Shown here: one piece after another, positions 54,772 to 64,000 of the stretch
Position numbering within the stretch: position 1 is the stretch's first letter
Layout of the letters: the number at the start of each line of letters is the position of its first letter
Source of the DNA: Granulosicoccus sp964435305
GTDB taxonomy: Bacteria; Pseudomonadota; Gammaproteobacteria; Granulosicoccales; Granulosicoccaceae
Direction of reading: 5' to 3'
Assembly: GCA_964435305.1 (NCBI GenBank)
Contig: CAYSZH010000002.1
Span: 1 to 64,000 of the forward strand
Length of the DNA stretch: 64,000 nucleotides
Notes under the pieces: generated by a model
Database searches by the model: none
What the model saw: the letters and a program-made list of their open reading frames with translations, nothing else
What the model was told of the DNA's origin: nothing
Program-made: the position numbers and the translations under genes

Positions 54772-55920
54772 ATGGACAATCCTCGCGGCCGTTCACCCAT
54801 ATCTCCGCTTACCATGTCAGAAACCCTCTACTGGCCTAATAATTACTTTGACAGTCGTAGGCAATTTCTTGAGCTTGCCAACAACTGCGGCGCAAAAACT
54901 GAAAGCCACTGGATTAAACCCACCGGCCCAGGCGGGGAACCGCTATCGGTAGATGTCGCTGCATTAACCTCCGATTCCGACGAGCACCGTATTATTCTCA
55001 CTAGCGGTGTGCACGGTGTAGAAGGCTTTATTGGGGCAAGCGTTCAGATGCAGTCCCTACAAACACTGGCTACCAAGGTAAGGCCTAATCGTATTGGCGT
55101 TGTGATGATTCACGCCGCTAACCCATGGGGGTTTGCTCACCTTAGACGGGTCGATGAAAACAATGTCGACATCAATCGTAATTTTATCGATTTCGACGTC
55201 AACCAAGCGATAACACACCCTAAGTACCATACACTCGACCCAGTTATAAACACACCGAAAAAGCCGGGAACGTGGATTGAATTACAATATTGGCTTAAAA
55301 CAGGAAAGTTAATAGTACAACACGGAGGAATTAAAAAATTAGCTGAACCTATCGCTACAGGCCAGAGTGGTTACCCCAAGGGCGTTTTCTATACAGGGTG
55401 CAAAACAAGCCAATCAACTGCGTTGCTACAGGAAATTGTTCATCACCATTCAAACAAGATAGAACAAATAAGCATTCTCGATGTGCATAGCGGACTCGGC
55501 CCATCAGGCGTAGCAACACTCATCGCCAACAGTAACGTAGTTGATAACGAAACCCTTGTGGAACTATTGCACAATCATTACGAGCAAGCTGTAATGCTTA
55601 GCCACTCAAGCAGCAACCCGTACAATGCACAGGGCACCTTGAGCGAATGGCTCGATACGGCAATGAGCGAAAAACGATTTGTTTTTCTTTGTGTCGAGAT
55701 CGGTACTGTCCATCCTGTTAAGCTTTTCTCGGCCTTACGTCGCGAAAATCAAGCACACCATTGGTCAGATCAAAATTCAAAATTGTATAACAAGACTAAA
55801 CAGTCCCTGCTAGATGTGTTCTCACCACGATCAGTGCAGTGGCGAAATAGCGCAGTAGCTCAAGGTTTTCACACCTTCAATAAAACGTTTGAGCTACCAC
55901 CGCTATTCAATGGCAAGTAA
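54772..55920 (+). CDS. DUF2817 (M14-like) protein
   Basis: A 382-residue protein of the DUF2817 family, related to M14 zinc carboxypeptidases. ILTSGVHGVEGFIGASVQMQ has the HxxE zinc pair, HAANPWGFAHLRRVDENNVD, then INRNF and SILDVHSGLGPSG give the distal His and substrate Arg/Asn. CVEIGTVHP near the end may hold the catalytic Glu. There is no signal peptide, so it acts in the cytoplasm, perhaps on small peptides or amides. ATG at 54814 (MSETLYWP) is an alternative start. Confidence 0.85.
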   Translation: MDNPRGRSPISPLTMSETLYWPNNYFDSRRQFLELANNCGAKTESHWIKPTGPGGEPLSVDVAALTSDSDEHRIILTSGVHGVEGFIGASVQMQSLQTLATKVRPNRIGVVMIHAANPWGFAHLRRVDENNVDINRNFIDFDVNQAITHPKYHTLDPVINTPKKPGTWIELQYWLKTGKLIVQHGGIKKLAEPIATGQSGYPKGVFYTGCKTSQSTALLQEIVHHHSNKIEQISILDVHSGLGPSGVATLIANSNVVDNETLVELLHNHYEQAVMLSHSSSNPYNAQGTLSEWLDTAMSEKRFVFLCVEIGTVHPVKLFSALRRENQAHHWSDQNSKLYNKTKQSLLDVFSPRSVQWRNSAVAQGFHTFNKTFELPPLFNGK

Positions 55921-55933
55921 GCCTGCCCGACGA

Positions 55934-58876
<2,943 letters not shown>

Positions 58877-58990
58877 AGATGTTTCCTCGCCGATATGCCC
58901 TGTAGCATGGCGCTTTCTTGTAAAGACGTGATACTACCGCATACGCTGTAGATTTACGAAGTAGATATCGCTCAGAACACAATTAAACCA

Positions 58991-59266
58991 ATGAAATCTG
59001 ACGTCAATAAGCTTTTAAAGAAAAACCAGAAGTTAAATCAACTGGACGCGGTCAAAGTCACAAGCCATGTGCAACGAGAAAGTGGAGAGTGGTTTATCAA
59101 CACACTGATGCTCGAAGGGCACACCGTACCTTTCAAATACAATAGAAAGAAACATTACCGCAACCTGAAAGGTGCATCAGTCAACCTGACATACTATCCA
59201 ATAACCGAACAGGTTGCTGGGCTAGATTTTGAAATTATGAAGGTGGTTCGAATCCGTAGAAGCTAG
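58991..59266 (+). CDS. Small basic protein of unknown function
   Basis: A 91-residue protein: helical N-terminus (KSDVNKLLKKNQKLNQLDAV) then a beta-like, basic part (WFINTLMLEGHTVPFKYNRK, LKGASVNLTYYPITEQVAGL). No signal or membrane segment. The pattern looks like a conserved small gammaproteobacterial protein but I cannot name it. It is divergent from the CotH gene and convergent with the acetyltransferase gene. Confidence 0.68.
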   Translation: MKSDVNKLLKKNQKLNQLDAVKVTSHVQRESGEWFINTLMLEGHTVPFKYNRKKHYRNLKGASVNLTYYPITEQVAGLDFEIMKVVRIRRS

Positions 59267-59299
59267 CCAATGACTCACTCTTTCTTGCACAAACTATTT

Positions 59300-59959
59300 T
59301 TAAGCCGCCTTACTAAGCACAATACAACCGTCATCATCACCATCCAATTTTTCACCGGTGAGCGAATCTATTGGCTTTGGTAGTTTATATAACGATTTTC
59401 CCAGAACACACATTTCTGTGGATTTTCCAACACGCTCAAAACCTTGATCAAGTGAACTCGCTAAAAAAGCTTTGTTGGCAATGTCGTGTGTTGTCACAAT
59501 GGTATGTACGGCGTCTTTGCCAAAATAATCGATTGCATATCGAACAACAGCTGAATGTAATCGCTGGCCACGAAATTCAGGCAGAATCACCGCCTTTACC
59601 AAACACCGAGTACCCGCAGGCAGATTTAATTGCAGGCCATTAAACTGATCGCCTCGCTTATTGTATTGGGCCGGAACACTACCCGCAGTAAACAGTGAAA
59701 GCCCAGCCAATTTCTTTTCAACAAAAATTCCTATACCAACAAAACCCAGGGATTCAAAATTATCAGCCAGATGTTGATCTATTCCAAAATCTTTAATGCG
59801 CGCGAGCCGTTGAATATCCTCCACCGTGAGCGGGCGACATGATGCACCTGGGACTGGCTTGGCGGGGAGAAATTCGTGGGTATTCAACCACAATATCTCA
59901 GCTCGATCGACAGGTAGTAAACGAAAAATGTTATTGAATATTTGACCGGTTAATTTCAT
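59300..59959 (-). CDS. GNAT-fold N-acetyltransferase-like protein
   Basis: A 219-residue protein. FVGIGIFVEKKLAGLSLFTA and LVKAVILPEFRGQRLHSAVV resemble GNAT strands beta4-beta5 and the acetyl-CoA loop (RGQRLH in place of R/QxxGxG/A), followed by HDIANKAFLASSLDQGFERV as the helix before beta6. This supports acyl-CoA transfer; the acceptor is unknown. It opens with a hydrophobic-amphipathic stretch (KLTGQIFNNIFRLLPVDRAE). Confidence 0.7.
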   Translation of the reverse strand: MKLTGQIFNNIFRLLPVDRAEILWLNTHEFLPAKPVPGASCRPLTVEDIQRLARIKDFGIDQHLADNFESLGFVGIGIFVEKKLAGLSLFTAGSVPAQYNKRGDQFNGLQLNLPAGTRCLVKAVILPEFRGQRLHSAVVRYAIDYFGKDAVHTIVTTHDIANKAFLASSLDQGFERVGKSTEMCVLGKSLYKLPKPIDSLTGEKLDGDDDGCIVLSKAA

Positions 59960-60090
59960 CGCACTGACCCCTGGCGAACTAAAGCCTCACATAAACTCTT
60001 TATCGACTATCCAGCGCACAAATCCTGTTTTTTTTAAAATCAGGTGCGCAATTCGATGAAAAAAGTTTTCTATCGGTTTACTGCGCCTCC

Positions 60091-60662
60091 TCAAACCTCT
60101 ATACATTCGATACTGACCAGCTCGGGCTCACCACCCCGCGCACCGCTGCCAGCGGCGATCCATAGCTTATTAGCATGCACACAGCAGTTGGGTACAGTGC
60201 CTGGTGCGATTTAAAGGCGCACCGACAGACTTGTGTTCCTGAATGATGTCCGTCGATGATGCCACCAACCACATGAATCCACCCATCACTATGTAGTACA
60301 CAGCCAGCCGCACCACGCCTACACTCTTTAGGTATCGCCGGGCCAGTTTTCCATTGATCATTATCAGGCTCATAAATCATGACTGATTCAAGTGGTGTTT
60401 CGCCAGGAAATTCGCCTGTCATTGTTCCGATCAACCAAATTTGATTCTCTACCATCACAGGCTGAAAATGATGTATTTCAAGCGGCGGTGCAGAAGCCGA
60501 CTTCCAGCTTGAGGTTTCAGGATCGAAAATATCTACCGCTTGTATTCGGCGCCCATCAAACAAAAACAGCTTTCCACGATAGTGCGCAAACCCGTTTTCA
60601 TGGCGGCAGTGTGGCTCGCCATTACAACAAACAGTAACCCAGCCAGACATCATGCTTCCCAT
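60091..60662 (-). pseudogene. Kelch-repeat gene, internally deleted and frameshifted
   Basis: The N-terminal 145 codons encode kelch blades: GFAHYRGKLFLFDGRRIQAV, VDIFDPETSSWKSAS, PPLEIHHFQPVMVENQIWLI, and HSDGWIHVVGGIIDGHHSGT. The frame then turns to nonsense and stops at 60099. In the next frame the family's end reappears: PNCCVHANKLWIAAGSGARG, GEPELVSIECIEV, stop at 60091. Two or more blades between are missing, so a deletion with a frameshift has removed the centre. Intact relatives are about twice this length. Function lost, unless the two-and-a-half-blade piece is used. Confidence 0.7.
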
Positions 60663-61034
60663 TTAAATGTGAACGCCAAGAACCCATTAGAAATGATGAA
60701 ACTCGAAAACGTAGGTGCACTTTAAAGAGGACGGTGGATAGATTCTGTCCAAAGCGGATTAATACTGGCCCACCAAACTACTGATAACTCAAGCGAACAT
60801 ATAGCGGCACTAGCCAGCCGCTTTTTGATTAGCTTCCTCGCCCAAGAAGGCCAGCTTCCCTTCCTGCACGGCCGTTGGGGCAACATAGGTTCATTCCATT
60901 TAACCTGTTGTTTTAAGTTGAGCTTTGACTATACCTAAAACTTGCGTCAGTGGCCTTGTGGGCCAGTATCTAAATAATTAGACTTCGATATCATACCCGT
61001 CATGCACAGTCTGTCATAACTATACAGGCAGCTA
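60663..61034. other. Gap without a gene
   Basis: About 370 bases between the kelch remnant and the J-domain gene. I see no plausible coding frame with a start site. A plus-strand intrinsic terminator lies at 60803. The rest shows nothing I can assign. Confidence 0.5.
60803..60826 (+). terminator. Plus-strand intrinsic terminator with no gene upstream
   Basis: AGCGGC/GCCGCT stem with an 8-base loop, followed directly by TTTTGATT. No plus-strand gene ends before it within 1.5 kb, so it may end a small RNA or an antisense transcript. Confidence 0.5.
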
Positions 61035-62138
61035 TCAAAACAATCCTTTTCGATCATATCGCTCTGCTAATACTTCCTTGAGCACTTTTAATGAGCTTAT
61101 GTTTAATATAAAATTTTCATAATACTCGCAGTTCGCCTGCAGCTCCTTAACATGCTTTTTTATGCGGCGATTAACAGTAGTCGGATTTTTATCATAGAAT
61201 TCGTGATACGCCATTTCATGCAACGGGGAGCGAAAAATAATTTCATAACGACGGGTCTCTTGCTCTGAAAGATAGTCTTGCAAAACAGACTCGAGAGCGT
61301 TTTCATCTTCAACACTTAGCTGCGTTGTCGAATTGGCGTATTTTTCATGAAGTTGAATTACGCTGATAAGATCTCGCTCTTTTCTCGCCTTGAGTAGACA
61401 TGACATAAGCCGGTGCTTTTCTTTTTGTCGCTCAGGGTCGCTTTCTCTATCAGGATGTAGTGCCGCTGCAGTTTGGCGAAAAAGCCTTTGAAATACAGCA
61501 TCGCTGACGCCATCCGAATCAGGTTGATTATGCGCATCCATTCCAGCATCATCTACGACCGGTGTATCCACCTCATCATCCTCAAAATCAAATAGACTGA
61601 AATCAAATTGATTATCAAAGACCTCGCCTATATCTATCTGCTCATCGCTGTGCCCATTGTGAAACGTGCCACTATTGTTGGGTGAGTCTTTCAATTGTTT
61701 CTCGAGCCGCTCATCTAAGTGGTTCTGCAGTTGAGCTGCAAGAGACAACTCATTATTAGCATCCAGCTCAACACCCAAGTCTACCGCTTCCTTCAACACC
61801 AATTCATCCATCAACTCGTCATCGAATAAACTCATGGCACTTAAATGTGCAATACCTTCTTCTAGCCACTCGGTAAGCATATAACGTTGCCACTTGAGCA
61901 GTGATTTGCGTTTATAGAATTGCAACTGCTTATTTACAACCTGACGGATGAGCACCCCAAGTTGCTGCTCCACACCAAACACTTCTTTCTGTACCCGTAT
62001 TGCCAGCGCATCCAGAGCAGTATCTAGTTCCAGATTATCGGCCGCTGTTTGCTCGGCTTGCGCCCATAAACTTTGAAAGCGAGAGAGCCTGGGTGCATCG
62101 CTTTCTGCATCGATATTAATAAGTTCTTTCACTTCCAT
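61035..62138 (-). CDS. J-domain protein
   Basis: A 367-residue cytoplasmic protein. A helical N-terminal region (VRQVVNKQLQ reads as LIRQVVNKQLQFYKRKSLLK) and an acidic middle (DFSLFDFEDDEVDTP) lead to a J-like domain at ~210-265 with QRLFRQTAAALHPDRESDPE (HPD present) and KHRLMSCLLKARKERDLISV. The C-terminus is helical and charged (RRIKKHVKELQANCEYYENF). HPD indicates a DnaK co-chaperone. J-domain placement in the C-terminal half is unlike DnaJ. No zinc-finger. Client unknown. Confidence 0.78.
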   Translation of the reverse strand: MEVKELINIDAESDAPRLSRFQSLWAQAEQTAADNLELDTALDALAIRVQKEVFGVEQQLGVLIRQVVNKQLQFYKRKSLLKWQRYMLTEWLEEGIAHLSAMSLFDDELMDELVLKEAVDLGVELDANNELSLAAQLQNHLDERLEKQLKDSPNNSGTFHNGHSDEQIDIGEVFDNQFDFSLFDFEDDEVDTPVVDDAGMDAHNQPDSDGVSDAVFQRLFRQTAAALHPDRESDPERQKEKHRLMSCLLKARKERDLISVIQLHEKYANSTTQLSVEDENALESVLQDYLSEQETRRYEIIFRSPLHEMAYHEFYDKNPTTVNRRIKKHVKELQANCEYYENFILNISSLKVLKEVLAERYDRKGLF

Positions 62139-62221
62139 GATTTCAAGGCGATAACCGAGCTCGATCTAATTTTCATTATTAACAAACACCTCTATTCTAT
62201 CAACAGATAAAAACCGAGGAT

Positions 62222-62250
62222 GTCGCGTCAGCCGCTGCTAAACACGCGAC
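62222..62250 (-). terminator. Possible terminator after the phnE pair
   Basis: GTCGCGT/ACGCGAC, 7 bp with a 15-base loop, and on the minus strand a TTTTTATC run within eight bases. It lies about 108 bases past the phnE stop at 62358. Confidence 0.35.
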
Positions 62251-62357
62251 TACGGCGATATTGGGTTGCACAACGAGAAAAGAATCTCACTTTATTGTGA
62301 AAAAACGTTACTTAGCCGAGTTAGTGGCACCTCTTATGATCGTAGGTGTTGCACCGC

Positions 62358-63209
62358 TTAGATAATCGCGTGGCGTACCCTAGCTGAAATCCATTCACTC
62401 ACCACTACAGTGGCCAATATAACAATGAATATTAACGTCACTTGCGGCCAAGCCAGCACGTTGAGCGATGCTTGCAACTGAAGGCCAATACCGCCTGCAC
62501 CCACTAAACCCAAGATGGTGGATTCGCGAATATTGATATCCCATCTGAAAACAGAAATACCGTATATGGCAGGCATAATTTGCGGCACAATGCCGTAATT
62601 GACTACTTGGGCACGAGATGCCCCGGTTGCCGTTATGGCTTCAATTTGAGTGATGTCGGTTTCTTCAATTGCTTCGTACAATAGCTTTGCCACAAAACCG
62701 ATTGAACGCAGTCCAATTGCAATGATACCGGCCAGAATGCCGGGGCCGATAATCGACACCAGCAACAGTGCCCAGATTAAGGAATTAATGGAGCGTGATG
62801 CAACGATGATGAACAACGCAATTGGACGTATAAATAGTCGGCTTGGAGTTGTGTTTCGCGCAGCCAAAAACGCAACAGGCACCGCGAACATCACACCAAT
62901 CAATGTGCCCAAGGTTGCGATGTTCAAGGTATGCCATAAGGGCACCCACAACACATTTATATAACTCCACTTGGGTGGCACCATGCGCGCACCAAGATCT
63001 GCAGCTTGCCGTGGTGCATCAGCTACAAAAGCCCAGATTGTGTTTTCAGTCATTAACTGCCAGCAGTACACAGTGAGCGCCACCAGTAACAACCAGCCAA
63101 CCCACAAACCTAATCGCTGATAGCCAGTACGATGCTGCCATTTGCGCAGTTCAAGTCCATTATTGCCACCAGGGCCGTAATTAGCTGTGCTGCGTGCCGA
63201 CGTATTCAT
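62358..63209 (-). CDS. phnE: Phosphonate ABC transporter permease PhnE (second copy)
   Basis: A 283-residue inner-membrane permease. Six hydrophobic segments, among them WVGWLLLVALTVYCWQL, VPLWHTLNIATLGTLIGVMF and ILAGIIAIGLRSIGFVAKLL. The EAA loop is EAITATGASRAQVVNYGIVP, and RESTILGLVGAGGIGLQLQA is the PhnE signature. ATG at 63209 overlaps the upstream phnE stop by four bases (ATGA). With its partner it should form the channel of a phosphonate or phosphite importer; PhnC and PhnD would lie to the right of the window. Confidence 0.93.
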   Translation of the reverse strand: MNTSARSTANYGPGGNNGLELRKWQHRTGYQRLGLWVGWLLLVALTVYCWQLMTENTIWAFVADAPRQAADLGARMVPPKWSYINVLWVPLWHTLNIATLGTLIGVMFAVPVAFLAARNTTPSRLFIRPIALFIIVASRSINSLIWALLLVSIIGPGILAGIIAIGLRSIGFVAKLLYEAIEETDITQIEAITATGASRAQVVNYGIVPQIMPAIYGISVFRWDINIRESTILGLVGAGGIGLQLQASLNVLAWPQVTLIFIVILATVVVSEWISARVRHAII

Positions 63210-64000
63210 TGCACCCACTTACGTACATAGCCTGAAGTGTATTCAGCCAACATTACAATAAAAATGATCAGTAACAAAATCGCACCGGCAGAATCAAACT
63301 CATAACGATCAATCGCGGTATTCAGCGTTGCACCGATACCACCTGCCCCAACAATGCCGATGACGGCCGACTCACGGAAGTTAATGTCAAGACGGTATAA
63401 GGACAAACCAATAAGACGCGGCATGACTTGCGGTTGCACCGCGTAGTTAACCAGCTGCCACCACGATGCGCCGGTTGCGCGAATGGCTTCCAACTGACTT
63501 TTATCCACTACCTCTATATCTTCTGCCAAAAGTTTGGATAAAAAGCCAATGGTGGCAAACGATAGAGTAAGAAAACCTGCAAACGGCCCAAAGCCGAACA
63601 TGGCAACAAACAAAATCGCGATGATGATTTCTTGTAAGGAGCGAGATATGGCTATTATGGCACGGCAGGTTCTGTAAACAAAAGCGGGTACCAGGTTTCG
63701 CGCCGCACCAATACCAATCGGAATTGAAATAATGACGCCTGCGACAGTCGATGTTAAAGCCATGGTCAGACTTTCGATCATGCCAATTTTTATATCAGAC
63801 CATCGACTTGTGAAATCCGGTGCCAGAAAACCCTTAATAAACCGCCAGCCTCTATCAAGGCCCTCGTATACGCGAGTCCAATTCACCTCAATAGTGCCGA
63901 TCGCAAGTACCAGATATACAATTACGGCAATTATTAGCGTATAACGAAGTGCTCCATTTTTTACTAATACTGGCGGGCGTTTCCAAGTCCCTGGGTGCAC
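63206..64000 (-). CDS. phnE: Phosphonate ABC transporter permease PhnE (first copy, reaches window edge)
   Basis: At least 264 residues. NGALRYTLIIAVIVYLVLAI is the first helix, the EAA loop is EAIRATGASWWQLVNYAVQP, and FRESAVIGIVGAGGIGATLN matches the second permease. GTG at 64000 could be the start, but the frame is still open at the edge. The frame overlaps the second permease gene by four bases. Tandem phnE genes are common in phnCDEE clusters. Confidence 0.92.
   Translation of the reverse strand: MHPGTWKRPPVLVKNGALRYTLIIAVIVYLVLAIGTIEVNWTRVYEGLDRGWRFIKGFLAPDFTSRWSDIKIGMIESLTMALTSTVAGVIISIPIGIGAARNLVPAFVYRTCRAIIAISRSLQEIIIAILFVAMFGFGPFAGFLTLSFATIGFLSKLLAEDIEVVDKSQLEAIRATGASWWQLVNYAVQPQVMPRLIGLSLYRLDINFRESAVIGIVGAGGIGATLNTAIDRYEFDSAGAILLLIIFIVMLAEYTSGYVRKWVQ

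Noticed and set aside
59245..59255. GGTTCGAATCC, a tRNA T-loop-like string
   Set aside because: It lies in the 3' end of a small coding gene (encodes VVRIR) and no acceptor, D or anticodon arm can be folded around it.
60663..61034. Possible transposase remnant
   Set aside because: Translated both strands by eye; no transposase motif, terminal repeat or target duplication seen.

Overview
The window looks like chromosomal DNA from a free-living, probably marine, gammaproteobacterium. The support is indirect: a YghU-type glutathione transferase, an RlmG-type rRNA methyltransferase and a fused CysG siroheme synthase; a DmdB/AlkK-like acyl-CoA ligase, tandem PhnE phosphonate permeases and a betaine-type Rieske oxygenase; and many signal peptides, lipoboxes and secreted multidomain proteins. 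Base composition looks moderate (not computed). All genes read in the standard bacterial code with frequent GTG/TTG starts. I see no rRNA, tRNA, CRISPR array, prophage or intact insertion sequence.

Layout. 1-1186: edge of a hydrophilic protein and a YugP-like membrane zinc protease. 1379-8720: surface-glycan block with GT2, GT4 and GT11 (alpha-1,2-fucosyltransferase-like) transferases, FkbM and DUF268 methyltransferase-like proteins and bifunctional ManC. 8739-9692: remains of a porin gene and of a PstS-like gene. 9826-11411: a secreted protein and yghU. 11658-17441: a secreted-protein block of two tandem, catalytically altered copper-amine-oxidase-like proteins, a large SdrD-B/EF-hand-like protein and an FKBP-like lipoprotein. 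17675-24673: cysG, a tiny acidic protein, a second YugP-like protease, a lipoprotein, an acyl-CoA ligase and another lipoprotein. 24923-33225: KDG kinase, an outer-membrane barrel, a REC-GGDEF regulator, rlmG, a RidA/DUF1028/ArgE-like operon facing a Rieske oxygenase, and a GlsB-type membrane protein. 33462-34022: an orphan TOPRIM piece of a GyrB/ParE-like gene. 34039-42128: envelope proteins, including a seven-repeat FG-GAP propeller, two members of an unrecognised lipoprotein family, an ADP-ribosylglycohydrolase-like protein and a right-handed beta-helix protein. 42150-55920: transporters, GDPD, a hybrid sensor kinase, a GH10 xylanase lipoprotein, a TauD-like dioxygenase, LysE, a methyltransferase, an AsmA-like protein, an M23 lipoprotein peptidase and a DUF2817 protein. 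55934-64000: a CotH-kinase fibronectin-type protein with hexanucleotide arrays, small genes, a broken kelch gene, a J-domain protein and two PhnE permeases running off the right edge.

How it fits together. The glycan block can supply GDP-mannose (ManC) and assemble and modify a fucosylated surface polysaccharide. RidA, DUF1028 and ArgE-like hydrolase probably act on an amide or N-acyl nitrogen compound, and the convergent Rieske oxygenase may act on a related quaternary amine. KDG kinase, the GH10 xylanase and the beta-helix protein suggest use of plant or algal polysaccharides. PhnE and TauD-like proteins point to organophosphonate and organosulfur or amino-acid scavenging.

No defence or mobile system was found. 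The most unusual items are the degenerate copper-amine-oxidase pair with its secreted neighbours, the intact-frame orphan TOPRIM domain, the two-member novel lipoprotein family, and the paired hexanucleotide repeats in the CotH gene. Several broken genes (porin, PstS-like, kelch, gyrB/parE-like) show that the region is also losing genes.
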